A DNA stretch of 64,000 bases from an uncultured Puniceicoccaceae bacterium (GCA_913044165.1 CAJWMY010000001.1:1-64000); one strand, 5' to 3'; positions 1 through 9,101 are shown, numbered from the stretch's first letter. The notes: generated from the letters alone by a model not told the origin. A program made the numbers and translations.

Positions 1-392
1 TTTTAGAATCTCCAGATAAAATATCTAAAGTGGTTCTTGATCGTGGTTTAGACGTCGGCACTGCATTCGAAATTCTTTCAATTGATATTGCTGATGTAGA
101 CGTTGGAGAAAATATTGGAGCTAAATTGCAGGAATCACAAGCTGAAGCAGATAAAAATGTAGCTCAAGCTAAAGCGGAAATGCGAAGAGCGGCGGCGGTA
201 GCCCTTGAACAAGAGATGAAGGCCAAAGTTGGAGAAATGCAGGCTAAAGTTGTTGAGGCTGAGGCAGAAGTCCCTCTTGCTTTAGCGGAAGCATTCCGAA
301 GCGGGAATCTAGGAGTTATGGATTATTACCGCATAAATAATATAAAAGCGGATACAGATATGAGGGATTCATTATCTAAGGAGAGCGAGTAA
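1..392 (+). CDS. floA: Flotillin-like protein FloA, C-terminal part (5' end outside window)
   Basis: This is the last ~130 residues of a flotillin-like membrane scaffold protein of the FloA (UPF0365) family, which organises membrane microdomains. The frame is open back to base 3, so the gene begins outside the window; full FloA proteins are about 330 residues. Visible hallmarks are the Asp-Val-Gly stretch ending the SPFH-like domain ([19 protein letters not shown]), the [17 protein letters not shown] segment, a long Ala/Glu-rich helix ([20 protein letters not shown]) and the closing [19 protein letters not shown] block. The last is highly characteristic of FloA. The GTG at position 30 is internal, not the start. 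A small membrane protein gene follows after 6 bases and is probably co-transcribed. Confidence 0.88.
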   Translation, partial: LESPDKISKVVLDRGLDVGTAFEILSIDIADVDVGENIGAKLQESQAEADKNVAQAKAEMRRAAAVALEQEMKAKVGEMQAKVVEAEAEVPLALAEAFRSGNLGVMDYYRINNIKADTDMRDSLSKESE

Positions 393-398
393 TTAAAG

Positions 399-881
399 AT
401 GTCTCAATTTCTCGATTTTCTCTCATCAGATCTTGGATCTATTGCTTGGGTTGCATTATTCTTTTTAATTTCGAGTATCTCGAGATTAAATCGCAAAAAG
501 AATCGAGGAACATTAGAGCGTAATAATAAATCAAAAAACAACGATTCTTTTATAGATGTTCGTAAAGAGATTCTTAAAAAACAACTAGAACGAAAAAAAG
601 AACAATCTATAAAAGAGGTTCAGGATTATAAACCTGTTCATAAACCTAAACTTTTTTCTGCTGAAAAGGGTACGGATAGACCAGATCAATTTGTATCCAA
701 TTATGGTTTAACGACAAGAAAAGCCTTACATGTTGATTCAAAGAACAGCAGAATAAATGCTAATGTTAAAGCTAAATTAATAAGGCAAAAGATAAGGAAT
801 GGCTTTAAAAGTAGAGAAGCGTCAAAGGTAGCATTGATTTGTGGAGAAATTCTTACAAAGCCAGTTGGCCTAAGAGACTAA
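399..881 (+). CDS. Small membrane-anchored basic protein, function unknown
   Basis: A 160-residue protein I do not recognise. Residues about 12-28 (GSIAWVALFFLISSISR) form one N-terminal membrane segment. The rest is highly charged and rich in Lys/Arg (LNRKKNRGTLERNNKSKNN), probably cytoplasmic and partly disordered. The C-terminal ~35 residues (KAKLIRQKIRNGFKSREA...) look like an amphipathic basic helix. It starts 6 bases after the floA stop, so it is very likely in the same transcript, and a role at FloA membrane domains is a reasonable guess from position only. An AAGGAG lies about 15 bases upstream of the ATG, too far to be a good ribosome site. It is convergent with rodZ, whose stop lies 24 bases away. 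Confidence 0.6.
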   Translation: MSQFLDFLSSDLGSIAWVALFFLISSISRLNRKKNRGTLERNNKSKNNDSFIDVRKEILKKQLERKKEQSIKEVQDYKPVHKPKLFSAEKGTDRPDQFVSNYGLTTRKALHVDSKNSRINANVKAKLIRQKIRNGFKSREASKVALICGEILTKPVGLRD

Positions 882-905
882 ATTTACCGCTAATCAAAGG
901 GTTGT

Positions 906-1772
906 TTAGGGTACAACTATACGACCATGTCCATCAACAACAGGAATATATGGATCAGTGCTATCATCTGCAATAAACTGAACTAGGTTACCTTTAGTAA
1001 AAGCAATCTCTACAGGACCTTGCCGTTTAATGGTTTGAACTTCGCCTTCAATTAATTTTTTAGAAAGCAATGTTTTGTTATCTAATTTTTGACGAATAAT
1101 AACGTATACAATTCCTGTAGCTTTTATAGTAATTTCTCTAATAGCATATTCATTGGAAAGTTGGCTAGAATTTTTTACAGCAGATAGAGCACTAGAACTT
1201 TGATCGGTATTAAGAGCCATGGAAGGATTTGTATCCGGTTGAAAAATACTTTGAATAAGCCAAATAATTAACAATACAAATAGAAGAGTAGCAATTCCTA
1301 CAATTCCAGACTTTATGTATAGATCTTTGTTGCTTAATTCAGGATGGGTCTCTGTTGGAACAGAGGACGTATTATCTGTTACTGAGCCCTTTTTAGGTTT
1401 ATCAAGATTGATTTTTCCAAAAGAGGGTTTATTTTGAAATGCGTCTGATATAACCTCGTCTTTATTCGCAGAATTAATGTCCAAATTATTCCCAAAAAGG
1501 TCAGAATTTGCTTTATCTTTTTTTCTTCTCCGCGAATTAGTAATCTGTTGCTCTTGATACTGCGCTAAAATTTTATCTGAGTTGAGCTTTAAATACCTAG
1601 CATAATTTTTAATAAAACCACGCTTATAGATATCAGGTAGGTCGTAGTCATATTGATTATTTTCTATATTATAAAGAAAATCGCTACGAATTTTAGTCGC
1701 TTCTGCGGCTTCAGATAGGGATATTCCTTTTCGCTTTCTAGCTTCTTCAATTTTTTCGCCTATAGATTGCAT
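906..1772 (-). CDS. rodZ: RodZ-like helix-turn-helix membrane protein
   Basis: A 288-residue protein with RodZ architecture. An N-terminal Xre-type helix-turn-helix (residues 1-70; IEEARKRKGISLSEAAEATK, followed by YKRGFIKNYARYL) comes first. A charged linker, one membrane helix (about 155-177) and a periplasmic C-terminal domain of the DUF4115 type follow. In known RodZ proteins the cytoplasmic HTH binds MreB and helps maintain rod shape, and the periplasmic part contacts the elongation machinery. No MreB gene is in the window. It is the last gene of a minus-strand run grpE-dnaJ-purN-prmA-rodZ, with only 9 bases separating it from prmA. The periplasmic domain (about 110 residues) is typical in size. 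The family is clear; the shape role is inferred. Confidence 0.8.
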   Translation of the reverse strand: MQSIGEKIEEARKRKGISLSEAAEATKIRSDFLYNIENNQYDYDLPDIYKRGFIKNYARYLKLNSDKILAQYQEQQITNSRRRKKDKANSDLFGNNLDINSANKDEVISDAFQNKPSFGKINLDKPKKGSVTDNTSSVPTETHPELSNKDLYIKSGIVGIATLLFVLLIIWLIQSIFQPDTNPSMALNTDQSSSALSAVKNSSQLSNEYAIREITIKATGIVYVIIRQKLDNKTLLSKKLIEGEVQTIKRQGPVEIAFTKGNLVQFIADDSTDPYIPVVDGHGRIVVP

Positions 1773-1781
1773 AATTAATAG

Positions 1782-2723
1782 CTAAATATATTTTCCATCT
1801 TCGCAAGCAATAATCTTGATCATTAAATCGCTCCATTCTCCTTTTATCCTGGAATCAAAAATGAGCCTAGAATTAGGTTTAAGCCTTTCTAATGAATCTA
1901 AATAGTATTTTTCTAGTAATTCAATTTCAGTAATTAAGATGCCGCTTAGCACTAGGATAGAATTTTCTTTTAAGCTTTTTACAATTGGTTCTATGAAGGA
2001 TATTAAAATATTCGTTTCAATATTAGCCATTAAAAAGTCTATGGCATTTTCCTTTAAGCCAGAATTTAAGTCATCTACAGAAAAGATAATAGGACCGATA
2101 GCAGGATTATGCCTCAAGTTTTCGTGGCAGACTTTAATTGCGCTTGGATCGTTATCAAATGCCTGAATGTTTCTATATCCTAAGGCAGCCGCAGATAGAG
2201 CAAGAATTCCGGATCCGCAACCTGCATCAACAATTTTAGAATCAAGTCCAGCATTAATATGCGAGCTTGGATCAAGGAAAAAATCAACTAATCTAGAGGC
2301 GCATAATTGGGTTGTTTCGTGACAGCCTGTCCCAAAAGCCATGCCTGCATCAAGATAAATTATTGATGTCCTAGAAGCATCAGGAGGCAGATGGTCATTT
2401 TTAGCCCATAAAGGAATCCAATGAAGCATGCGTTCATGCCATGGTTTAATGTAGGACTTATAGGCATCTTGCCAATCAACTTTATCAAGCCATTCTTGTT
2501 CAAATTTATTTTGAATGTTTGGGAACGCACGTAAAAGGCTTTTTAATGCTATTTGTGCTTTATTTTCATTTTTAAAATAACCTATCAAAAAGTATGGGTC
2601 AGAAGCTGTTTTTTGGAGCAAGACCCATGGAGAAGGCTTTAATTCATAGAAATAATTTTCTAAGGCTTCTACCAACTCCAAGCTTATTGGCATAGAAATT
2701 TTTAATTGGGAGCCAAGTTTCAT
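1782..2723 (-). CDS. prmA: Ribosomal protein L11 methyltransferase PrmA
   Basis: A SAM-dependent methyltransferase of the PrmA family, which trimethylates ribosomal protein L11. The 313 residues are close to the usual ~295. The SAM-binding motif I is VDAGCGSG (residues 165-172), followed by FDNDPSAI as the acidic-loop motif. Just upstream, LDAGMAFGTGCHETT (124-138) is the signature that separates PrmA from other methyltransferases. Motif IV is MANIETNI (canonically an NPP-like or NI motif), and LSGIL follows as in other PrmA proteins. The gene lies between purN (17 bases upstream) and rodZ (9 bases downstream) in one minus-strand operon. Confidence 0.9.
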   Translation of the reverse strand: MKLGSQLKISMPISLELVEALENYFYELKPSPWVLLQKTASDPYFLIGYFKNENKAQIALKSLLRAFPNIQNKFEQEWLDKVDWQDAYKSYIKPWHERMLHWIPLWAKNDHLPPDASRTSIIYLDAGMAFGTGCHETTQLCASRLVDFFLDPSSHINAGLDSKIVDAGCGSGILALSAAALGYRNIQAFDNDPSAIKVCHENLRHNPAIGPIIFSVDDLNSGLKENAIDFLMANIETNILISFIEPIVKSLKENSILVLSGILITEIELLEKYYLDSLERLKPNSRLIFDSRIKGEWSDLMIKIIACEDGKYI

Positions 2724-2740
2724 TCTATTAAAAATAATTA

Positions 2741-3334
2741 TTACGGCATTAAGATTTCACCTAAGCTAATCTTTTTTATGATAGATGGTAGTAGGGAATG
2801 TTCGGCACGATGAACTTTTTCGGTAAGAGAATTAATCGAATCTTCGGGGGCAATAGGAACTGCCATTTGATCAATTATAGGCCCGGCATCTAATTCGGGG
2901 GTCACCCAATGAACAGTACAACCCGTTATCTTAGCGCCAGATACAAAGGCTTTTTTGATAGAGTCAATTCCTGGGAAACTGGGCAATAAGCTAGGATGTA
3001 AATTAATAATACGTCCGTTTAAAGCATCAATAAAAGTAGAATCTAGAATTTTCATAAATCCAGCTAAAATAACTAAATTTGGATTATAATATTTAACCTT
3101 ATTAATAAAGAAATCTCTTTCATTTTGACTCAATTTTGCTTTATGCGGGTTACAACTTATGCCGTGGCCATCCTTCTCGTATTGAGAGGCCAAATCAAGA
3201 ATAGGAGCTTCTTCATTATCAGATATAAGGGCTAAGGTTTTAGCCAATCCTAGTTTCCCTTTCTTTTCTGCTTCTAAAATAGCTTTTGCATTACTACCTG
3301 CTCCAGAGCCAAGGATGACAATTTTGAAAGACAT
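2741..3334 (-). CDS. purN: Phosphoribosylglycinamide formyltransferase (GAR transformylase)
   Basis: PurN transfers a formyl group from 10-formyltetrahydrofolate to GAR in the third step of purine synthesis in the cytoplasm. The 197 residues match the family length. The N-terminal phosphate loop is LGSGAGSNAKAIL. The catalytic triad is present as Asn111 and His113 in NLHPSLLPSFPG and Asp149 in PELDAGPI. The THF-pocket sequence ITGCTVHWV is conserved. The gene sits 8 bases downstream of dnaJ and 17 bases upstream of prmA. No other purine genes are in the window, so here purN travels with chaperone and translation genes rather than a pur operon. Confidence 0.93.
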   Translation of the reverse strand: MSFKIVILGSGAGSNAKAILEAEKKGKLGLAKTLALISDNEEAPILDLASQYEKDGHGISCNPHKAKLSQNERDFFINKVKYYNPNLVILAGFMKILDSTFIDALNGRIINLHPSLLPSFPGIDSIKKAFVSGAKITGCTVHWVTPELDAGPIIDQMAVPIAPEDSINSLTEKVHRAEHSLLPSIIKKISLGEILMP

Positions 3335-3342
3335 TTAAGATT

Positions 3343-4479
3343 TTAATTAAAGAATTTCTTTGCTTTTTCAACAAAACTCTTTGAAACAGGATTTCCTTTG
3401 TCGCCACAGGCCTCAGAAAAAGATTCTAGTTTTTCTCGCTGTGACTTGGTTAATTTTTTTGGAACCTCTACTTGAATACGGACCAGAAGATCGCCATTTC
3501 CGCCACTAAGGTGGGGCATGCCTTGATTTCGAAGACGGAAAGTAGTACCTGTTTGAGTTCCCTCAGGAATTTTTAAGTTTCCTTTGCCGAAAAGAGTAGG
3601 GACGTTTATTGTTCCACCTAAGCAGGCTAAGGAAAATTTAATTGGAACTTCGCAAAATAAATCATCTTCATGCCGCTCAAATAATTCATGTTCTTTGACA
3701 ATTAGTATAATATATAAATCACCAGAAGGCCCACCATTTATTCCCGCTTCACCATTCCCCGCTGATCTTAACCTGGAGCCCGTATGAACACCCTCAGGAA
3801 TTTTTACTTTAACCGTACTTTGGTCAATGGTACGTCCATTCCCTCTACATTCTGTACAGGGGCTATCTATTTTTTGCCCAGTACCAGAACATTCAGGGCA
3901 TGCCTGACGAAAACTAATAAAACCTCGGTTAGAAGAAATCTGTCCAGTGCCATTACATGTACGGCAAGTAGATTTTCCAGTGCCTGGTTCCGCTCCTGAG
4001 CCTTGACATTTTTTACAAGAAATATGACGCCTGTAGCGGATTTGCTTTTCTGTGCCTTTAGCAGCCTCTTCCAAAGTTATTTCAAGGTCATAGCGAAGGT
4101 CTGATCCTGATTGGGCTCCACTTGAGCTACGGCCACCTCCTCCAAAGATATCTTCAAATATACCTCCGCCTCCGCCTCCGCCAAATGCTTCACGGAAGAT
4201 ATCAAAAGGATCCACTCCACCAGCCCCTTGATGGTGCCCTCCACCCATTCCATTCTGAAATGCAGCATGTCCATATTGATCGTAAGCAGCACGTTTTTTA
4301 GTGTCTTTTAGCACATCATAAGCTTCTGAAATTTCTTTAAATTTTCCTTCTGCTTTTGCGTCTCCGTGGTTTTTATCAGGGTGATATTTAACGGCAAGTT
4401 TTCGATAAGCCTTTTTTAAGACATCATCCGAAGCATTTCTATCGACGCCTAAAAGTTCATAGTAATCAGATTTAGCCAT
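3343..4479 (-). CDS. dnaJ: Chaperone protein DnaJ
   Basis: Full-length type I Hsp40 (378 residues), the co-chaperone that delivers substrates to DnaK and stimulates its ATPase. The J-domain occupies residues 1-70, with the essential HPD at 33-35. A Gly/Phe-rich linker follows (about 76-125, with several Gly runs). The zinc-binding region holds four CxxCxGxG motifs starting at Cys155, 172, 194 and 208, all intact. The C-terminal substrate-binding domains include [13 protein letters not shown] and [15 protein letters not shown]. grpE lies 44 bases upstream, so the two are co-transcribed; dnaK is not in the window. Confidence 0.96.
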   Translation of the reverse strand: MAKSDYYELLGVDRNASDDVLKKAYRKLAVKYHPDKNHGDAKAEGKFKEISEAYDVLKDTKKRAAYDQYGHAAFQNGMGGGHHQGAGGVDPFDIFREAFGGGGGGGIFEDIFGGGGRSSSGAQSGSDLRYDLEITLEEAAKGTEKQIRYRRHISCKKCQGSGAEPGTGKSTCRTCNGTGQISSNRGFISFRQACPECSGTGQKIDSPCTECRGNGRTIDQSTVKVKIPEGVHTGSRLRSAGNGEAGINGGPSGDLYIILIVKEHELFERHEDDLFCEVPIKFSLACLGGTINVPTLFGKGNLKIPEGTQTGTTFRLRNQGMPHLSGGNGDLLVRIQVEVPKKLTKSQREKLESFSEACGDKGNPVSKSFVEKAKKFFN

Positions 4480-4523
4480 AGGGTTAATAGATTAAGATTA
4501 ATAACAATTTGATTTCTTAAATT

Positions 4524-5078
4524 TTATTTAGTATCTGATTTTCCGCTAGATACAATTACATTAGCCGCACGAATTAGGCGATCATTTAGAATATAGCCAG
4601 TGCGTATAGTTTGAATGACTTCTCCTTCAGGGATTTCCTCGGAAGGCTGGTAGGAAATACTTTCGTGTTTATTTGGGTCAAATTGTTTTCCATCGGGGGA
4701 GATTTCAATTAAGCCCTTTTCTTCTAAAACTCGATTCATTTGTTCAAGTACCATTTCAAACCCTTTTTTAATTTCACAAGCCTCCGGATGCTTTTCAGAA
4801 GCATCAAGCCCAAGTTTCATAGTATCTATTACGGGTAACAAATCTTCAATTAGTGATGCATTGGCTATTCTAATGAGCTCTTGCTTTTCCTTAGCAACAC
4901 GTTTTCGGAAATTTTCTAGATTAGCAACACTCCTTAAAAATTGACTGCGGTAATCTTCTTCAATATTTTTTTCAGTAATTTCCTCAGTGTTTTCCTTAGC
5001 TTCGTTCAGGATAGCATCATTTTCTGCATCTTCTCTTTTATCATTATTTTCAGATTGTTTTTTTGAGTTTTCTTTCAT
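4524..5078 (-). CDS. grpE: Nucleotide exchange factor GrpE
   Basis: GrpE releases ADP from DnaK. The N-terminus is a charged, coiled-coil-prone segment (many Glu/Lys/Asn). It is followed by the conserved block [19 protein letters not shown] and the C-terminal beta domain ([37 protein letters not shown]), which is diagnostic. I place the start at the ATG at 5078; a GTG at 5090 would add four residues and cannot be excluded. It is the first gene of the grpE-dnaJ-purN-prmA-rodZ run and is transcribed divergently from a response regulator across a 140-base gap holding a perfect palindrome. I see no CIRCE consensus in front of it. Confidence 0.93.
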   Translation of the reverse strand: MKENSKKQSENNDKREDAENDAILNEAKENTEEITEKNIEEDYRSQFLRSVANLENFRKRVAKEKQELIRIANASLIEDLLPVIDTMKLGLDASEKHPEACEIKKGFEMVLEQMNRVLEEKGLIEISPDGKQFDPNKHESISYQPSEEIPEGEVIQTIRTGYILNDRLIRAANVIVSSGKSDTK

Positions 5079-5159
5079 ATCAAAAGCCACTTATTTTTAG
5101 GCACATCAGATGGTTAAAACATATTATTTAAGGAACCCTATAAAGTAATACAACTCTAA

Positions 5160-5194
5160 CATGTCAAATAAGTATTGAATTTGACATGATGTCA
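5160..5194. promoter_or_regulatory. Palindrome in grpE / response-regulator divergent promoter region
   Basis: CATGTCAAAT (5160-5169) and ATTTGACATG (5179-5188) form a perfect 10-bp inverted repeat separated by 9 bases. A further ATGTCA at 5189-5194 makes a second overlapping palindrome with 5182-5187. The two arms hold TTGACA on opposite strands (plus 5181-5186, minus 5167-5162), each pointing at its own gene, so the arms may simply be two back-to-back -35 boxes. An alternative is an operator for the PhoB-like regulator encoded next door, since TGTCA recurs at 5190 and 5213. The -10 boxes are weak: minus TTTATA at 5144-5139 with a 17-base spacer, and TATTAT at 5207 on plus. Confidence 0.5.
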
Positions 5195-5229
5195 GGAGCC
5201 GGTTCCTATTATTGTCATTATCTTAAATA

Positions 5230-5937
5230 ATGAAGAACAGCACAATGAATCATAAAATTTTTATTTTGGATGATGAACCTGACGTTACAGAATTGGTAAT
5301 TTATAAGTTACAGCAAGAGGGGTATGAATGCACGGGGTTTAATGAACCTTTATCTTTTATTCGTACCATAAAAGACAATACCCCAGATTTAATAATATTA
5401 GATATTATGATGCCGGAAATTAGCGGAGACCAGATATGTAAAATTATTCGGAGCGATCAAGATTTACGGGAAGTGCCAATAATATTTTTGACGGCCCGAG
5501 GTGAAATTGAAGATAGAATTAAAGGACTAGAGTCTGGGGCCGATGATTATATTTCAAAACCTTTTAACAATAGGGAGTTAATTTTAAGGGTGAGGAATAT
5601 TTTAAATAGAAATGTTCAGCCATATAAAACTAGTGGATCTGATTCACTTTTAAAAATAGGGGACATAGTTCTAGATAGAGAGATACGTGAATTAAAAATT
5701 GATGGGGAAATAATAAATTTAACTATGACAGAATTTAAATTACTCTCCTTATTAATGGAAAGAAAAAATCGAGTTCAAACTAGAAATCATCTATTAGTCA
5801 GTGTGTGGGAATATGGTACGGGTATAGAAACACGTACCGTGGATACCCATATTCGGAGATTACGAGAGAAATTAGGGCGATGCGCCGGAGTCATTAAAAC
5901 GATTAGAGGAGTAGGTTATAAAATCGCAGACATCTAA
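5230..5937 (+). CDS. PhoB/OmpR-family response regulator
   Basis: A 235-residue two-component response regulator. The receiver domain (residues 8-125) has the acidic pair D14/D15, phospho-acceptor Asp58 in LIILDIMMPE, the Thr of FLTARGE and the Lys of ISKPF. The C-terminal winged helix (about 140-233) is OmpR/PhoB-type, with VDTHIRRLREKLG as the recognition helix and IKTIRGVGYKI as the wing. An ATG at 5245 (MNHKIFILDDE) would give a start closer to the family norm. The stop overlaps the following kinase start by one base (TAATG), indicating translational coupling. The pair resembles PhoB/PhoR but no phosphate genes are nearby, so the signal is unproven. Autoregulation through the upstream TGTCA-rich palindrome is possible. 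Confidence 0.9.
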   Translation: MKNSTMNHKIFILDDEPDVTELVIYKLQQEGYECTGFNEPLSFIRTIKDNTPDLIILDIMMPEISGDQICKIIRSDQDLREVPIIFLTARGEIEDRIKGLESGADDYISKPFNNRELILRVRNILNRNVQPYKTSGSDSLLKIGDIVLDREIRELKIDGEIINLTMTEFKLLSLLMERKNRVQTRNHLLVSVWEYGTGIETRTVDTHIRRLREKLGRCAGVIKTIRGVGYKIADI

Positions 5938-7223
5938 TGAATGAAATTTTCTTATATTGCGTACTTTTTATTCTTATAATTTTAGCATTTAGAACCTGGA
6001 AAACAGAGCGGGATATAAAAAAGTTATTAGAATCTGTACAAGCTAGACGTCGCTCGCTTGTTAAGACGACAGGAAACTTTTGGCAAAGCAAATCCCTTGA
6101 GGATTTATTTAAATTTACCAATCAGTTAATTGATAAATATAATGCAGGTTATTCAAAAACTAGCGAATTATCTAATCAAATAGAATCAACTCTACAAGTC
6201 GTTCAAGATGCTATTTTTGTACTTAACGCCGAGAATGTTATTGAGTATGCGAATAAAGCGGCTGAGCAAATTTTTAATGCCGGAAGAGTTATTGAATCCC
6301 ATCGCCTTGAATCAGTTGTTCACTCCTCCAGCCTATTAGAATTTTTAGCTGATTATAAAGATGCAGATAACACGATTATGCAGACTATAAAGGTAGAATA
6401 TAGTGGCGAAATTAAGTGGTTTGAAGTGTCTATATCCAGAATTCCTAGAAATAAGTCCAGCCTAGGGGACGCTTTTCTCTTATTTTTGCACGAAATTACT
6501 CGTTTAAAGCAAGCAGAGTTAATGCAGAGAGATTTTATCGCAAATATATCTCACGAACTAAGAACACCTGTTACAATTATTAAAGGATTTTCTGAAACTT
6601 TAACTGAGGATTATGACATACTTTCCGAGCAGGAAAAGAAACGATTTTTAACTAAAATTTATAAAAATACCCGCCGTTTACATGTACTAGTTGAAGATCT
6701 ACTTAAGCTGTCTACTTTAGAAATCCAACAAGATTTGATGGAGTATAAAATGCAATCAATAGAAAAACTTTTCCGAGAAGTAGTAGAGAATTATTCGAAA
6801 CGAATAGATAAAAAGAGACAAAGTATTTATGTTGATTGTGAACCTAGTATAAAGCCATTTATTTTTGATAATTTGAGGATTAATCAAGTTTTAGATAATC
6901 TGCTAGAGAATGCTTTTCGCTATGCCCCGGATTTCACTTCTCTTAGAATTTCGGCTTGTCTCAACGATGATAAATCCTTTGTAGAGTGTACCGTTTCCGA
7001 TAACGGCCCAGGAATACCTAAAAAAAGTCTACCAAACTTATTTGATCGTTTTTATGTTGTGGATAAAGGGCGCAGTATAGAAAAGGGGGGAACAGGTTTG
7101 GGCCTTAGCATAATTAAACAGATTGTTTTGAGGCATGGTGGCCAAGTTAAAGCTGAAAGTTCATTAGGGAAAGGGACAAGTATAATTTTTACATTGCCCT
7201 ATAGGCAATTTTTGACGAACTGA
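5937..7223 (+). CDS. PhoR-like sensor histidine kinase
   Basis: A 428-residue membrane histidine kinase. One N-terminal membrane segment (residues 3-20) is followed by a short charged linker and a PAS-like domain (about 82-190; VQDAIFVLNAENVIEYANKA). The HisKA dimerisation domain has phospho-acceptor His206 in FIANISHELRTPV. The HATPase domain has the N box (QVLDNLLENAFRYA), G1 (DNGPGIP), the F box (LFDRFYVVDKG) and G2 (GGTGLGLSI). As in PhoR there is little or no periplasmic sensor, which fits a kinase that senses through partners or the membrane. It overlaps the response-regulator gene by one base, and trmB follows after 5 bases. Confidence 0.9.
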   Translation: MNEIFLYCVLFILIILAFRTWKTERDIKKLLESVQARRRSLVKTTGNFWQSKSLEDLFKFTNQLIDKYNAGYSKTSELSNQIESTLQVVQDAIFVLNAENVIEYANKAAEQIFNAGRVIESHRLESVVHSSSLLEFLADYKDADNTIMQTIKVEYSGEIKWFEVSISRIPRNKSSLGDAFLLFLHEITRLKQAELMQRDFIANISHELRTPVTIIKGFSETLTEDYDILSEQEKKRFLTKIYKNTRRLHVLVEDLLKLSTLEIQQDLMEYKMQSIEKLFREVVENYSKRIDKKRQSIYVDCEPSIKPFIFDNLRINQVLDNLLENAFRYAPDFTSLRISACLNDDKSFVECTVSDNGPGIPKKSLPNLFDRFYVVDKGRSIEKGGTGLGLSIIKQIVLRHGGQVKAESSLGKGTSIIFTLPYRQFLTN

Positions 7224-7228
7224 TTTTA

Positions 7229-7843
7229 ATGGGAACAAAAATTATTTCGAAGCAGTCTGAGGGACATTTGAAGGAGTTAGATCGCCAAAAGTTCAGAAAG
7301 AATCTGTTAGAGGAAGAATTAAAGAGCAACCTTAACTCCAAAGAAATATCTGTCTTCGAAGCCGGATGTGGCCATGGTCATTGGTTAACAAGTTATTGTA
7401 TTAAATATCCAAATAAGGTTTGTGTTGGAATTGATTTGATTGGGCAAAGAATAAAAAAAGCAAATTGTAAAAAGAATAAGAATGGGCTGACTCATTTACA
7501 TTTTTTTAAGGCAGAACTAAATGAATTTCTTGAAGTGATTCCTAATAAAGTTATTTTTGAGGCCATCATATTTCTTTTCCCAGATCCATGGCCTAAAGTT
7601 CGCCATCACAAAAAAAGAATGATACAACCAAATTTACTTAAGAATTTAGCTAAACGATCACTTTCAGGTACTAGTTTATACTTTAGGACGGATGATGTAA
7701 ATTATTTCGAATGGACTAAATCTCATATAGAGGAATCGCCTTTTTGGGAAATGGATACAAGTGCGCCTTGGCTGTATGAAGAATCTACGTATTTTCAGGA
7801 TCTCATGCAGTGCTACTTTTCATTGGTAGCTAAAAAAGTATAA
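7229..7843 (+). CDS. trmB: tRNA (guanine-N7-)-methyltransferase TrmB
   Basis: TrmB makes m7G46 in the variable loop of tRNAs using SAM. The 204 residues are near the family length. SAM motif I is FEAGCGHGHWL, followed by VGIDLIGQRIKKA (motif II), and the TrmB signature FLFPDPWPKVRHHKKRMI carries the catalytic and tRNA-binding residues. The C-terminal conserved TxxxxF-like region ends in an acidic/aromatic stretch (EESTYFQDLMQCYF). The gene is 5 bases downstream of the sensor kinase, so it is probably the third gene of that operon even though it is functionally unrelated. Confidence 0.88.
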   Translation: MGTKIISKQSEGHLKELDRQKFRKNLLEEELKSNLNSKEISVFEAGCGHGHWLTSYCIKYPNKVCVGIDLIGQRIKKANCKKNKNGLTHLHFFKAELNEFLEVIPNKVIFEAIIFLFPDPWPKVRHHKKRMIQPNLLKNLAKRSLSGTSLYFRTDDVNYFEWTKSHIEESPFWEMDTSAPWLYEESTYFQDLMQCYFSLVAKKV

Positions 7844-7874
7844 AAGACTTAATGCAATAGTGAGTCTGGTTAAA

Positions 7875-8102
7875 TTAAAAAAATTCTAGACTAATTATAA
7901 GAAAGAGTTGGCCTAATATAGCAATAAGGAACAAAAAGTATGTAAAGCTCGCGAAATAATCAAAGGCTTGTTTAGGCACCTTAATAGATGGGGGCGTAAG
8001 CTTAGTTATCTCAGCGTTATCAGACGAATTTAAAACACTAGAGGCATCCTTTTTTTCTCTTAATCCTGCTATTCGATCAGTTAGGTTTGTAGGACCTGTC
8101 AT
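7875..8102 (-). CDS. Small single-span membrane protein upstream of the ATP synthase operon
   Basis: A 75-residue open frame on the minus strand between trmB and atpB. It is polar at the N-terminus (DRIAGLREKKDASS) with one strong membrane segment near the C-terminus (residues about 51-73; ASFTYFLFLIAILGQLFLIIS). I do not recognise a family. Without it, the 400 bases between trmB and atpB would be empty. The clean soluble-plus-TM layout argues that it is real. It occupies the place where atpI is often found but points the other way and has one membrane span rather than the several of AtpI, so I do not call it AtpI. It is convergent with trmB and divergent from atpB. Confidence 0.5.
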   Translation of the reverse strand: MTGPTNLTDRIAGLREKKDASSVLNSSDNAEITKLTPPSIKVPKQAFDYFASFTYFLFLIAILGQLFLIISLEFF

Positions 8103-8246
8103 ATTTATACTTTGGATATTAATTAGATTTCTGCAATAATTTTGTGATTTTTTTCATTCGAGTGTTGACCGAGCCTTTTCTTAGGTTCATTTCGGTTAGG
8201 CTTAATAATTTTTCGTCACTAGAGTATAGTCATAAAAAACTCTCTT

Positions 8247-9101
8247 TTGAAACAGTCCATAACATATTTTTTTCTTTTCTTTCTAGCGCCGCTAAACTTT
8301 GTATTTGGGGCAGATGCTTCTGGAAGTTCTAATGGCGTGAGCCCATATGCCTACGAAATAGGTAAGATTTTTAATCTACCCATAACAAATTCTATATTAA
8401 CAACATGGGTAATATCTTTGGGGTTTATTATAGCGATAAGATTAATGGTAGGAAAACCGTCTTTGGTCCCTAATAAAGCTCAATCTGTGTTCGAAACTTT
8501 AATTGAGGGATTAAAGGGCATCATCGAGCCAATTATGGGGAAGCAAGCATTTTCTCAAGCATTCCCTCTTTTATTGGCTTTTTTTGTTTTTATTTTGATC
8601 CATAATTGGAGTGGGCTTTTGCCTGGTGTTGGTGTTTTTGGGTTTGAAGATGCAAGCGGTAATTTTAATTACTGGTTTAGGCCAGCTACATCGGACTTAA
8701 ATACAGCTATTGGGCTATCTATAATTGGCATGATTTTTTGGGCTTACTTGGTTTTAAAAGTGTCTGGCATGAAGTTTTTTTTATGGGAGCTCTTTGGAAA
8801 TAAGGCTGATAAATCAGAAACCCCAGCTCCTATATATCTACTTTTAACACCTATCTTTATATGTGTTGGCTTTATAGAAATAATTTCTATAGCTATTAGA
8901 CCAGTTTCTTTGTCTTTTAGGCTTTATGGTAATATTTTTGGAGGTGAAAATTTGCTTTCAAGTATGACGGCACTAGCGCCCCTAGCCCCAGTACCATTTT
9001 ATTTCCTAGAAGCATTAGTCGGAGTTGTACAAGCATTCATTTTTACTTTATTGATCGCAATCTACATTGGATTAGTTACGAATCATGGGGAAGAACATTA
9101 A
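8247..9101 (+). CDS. atpB: F-type ATP synthase Fo subunit a
   Basis: Subunit a forms the proton half-channels beside the c-ring in the inner membrane. The essential stator Arg is about R225 in [17 protein letters not shown], the diagnostic family motif. Other conserved parts are HNWSGLLPG and the C-terminal helix [19 protein letters not shown]. The first ~21 residues (ending LNFVFGA) look like a cleavable signal peptide, seen in some bacterial lineages. I use the TTG at 8247 because the frame is closed by TAG at 8220-8222 and no ATG or GTG lies before the signal peptide. It is the first gene of the operon atpB-E-F-H-A-G-D-C. Confidence 0.93.
   Translation: MKQSITYFFLFFLAPLNFVFGADASGSSNGVSPYAYEIGKIFNLPITNSILTTWVISLGFIIAIRLMVGKPSLVPNKAQSVFETLIEGLKGIIEPIMGKQAFSQAFPLLLAFFVFILIHNWSGLLPGVGVFGFEDASGNFNYWFRPATSDLNTAIGLSIIGMIFWAYLVLKVSGMKFFLWELFGNKADKSETPAPIYLLLTPIFICVGFIEIISIAIRPVSLSFRLYGNIFGGENLLSSMTALAPLAPVPFYFLEALVGVVQAFIFTLLIAIYIGLVTNHGEEH

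Noticed and set aside
5160..5188. CIRCE element in front of grpE
   Set aside because: The 9-base spacing is CIRCE-like but the arms (ATGTCAAAT) are not TTAGCACTC; no HrcA gene is seen here.
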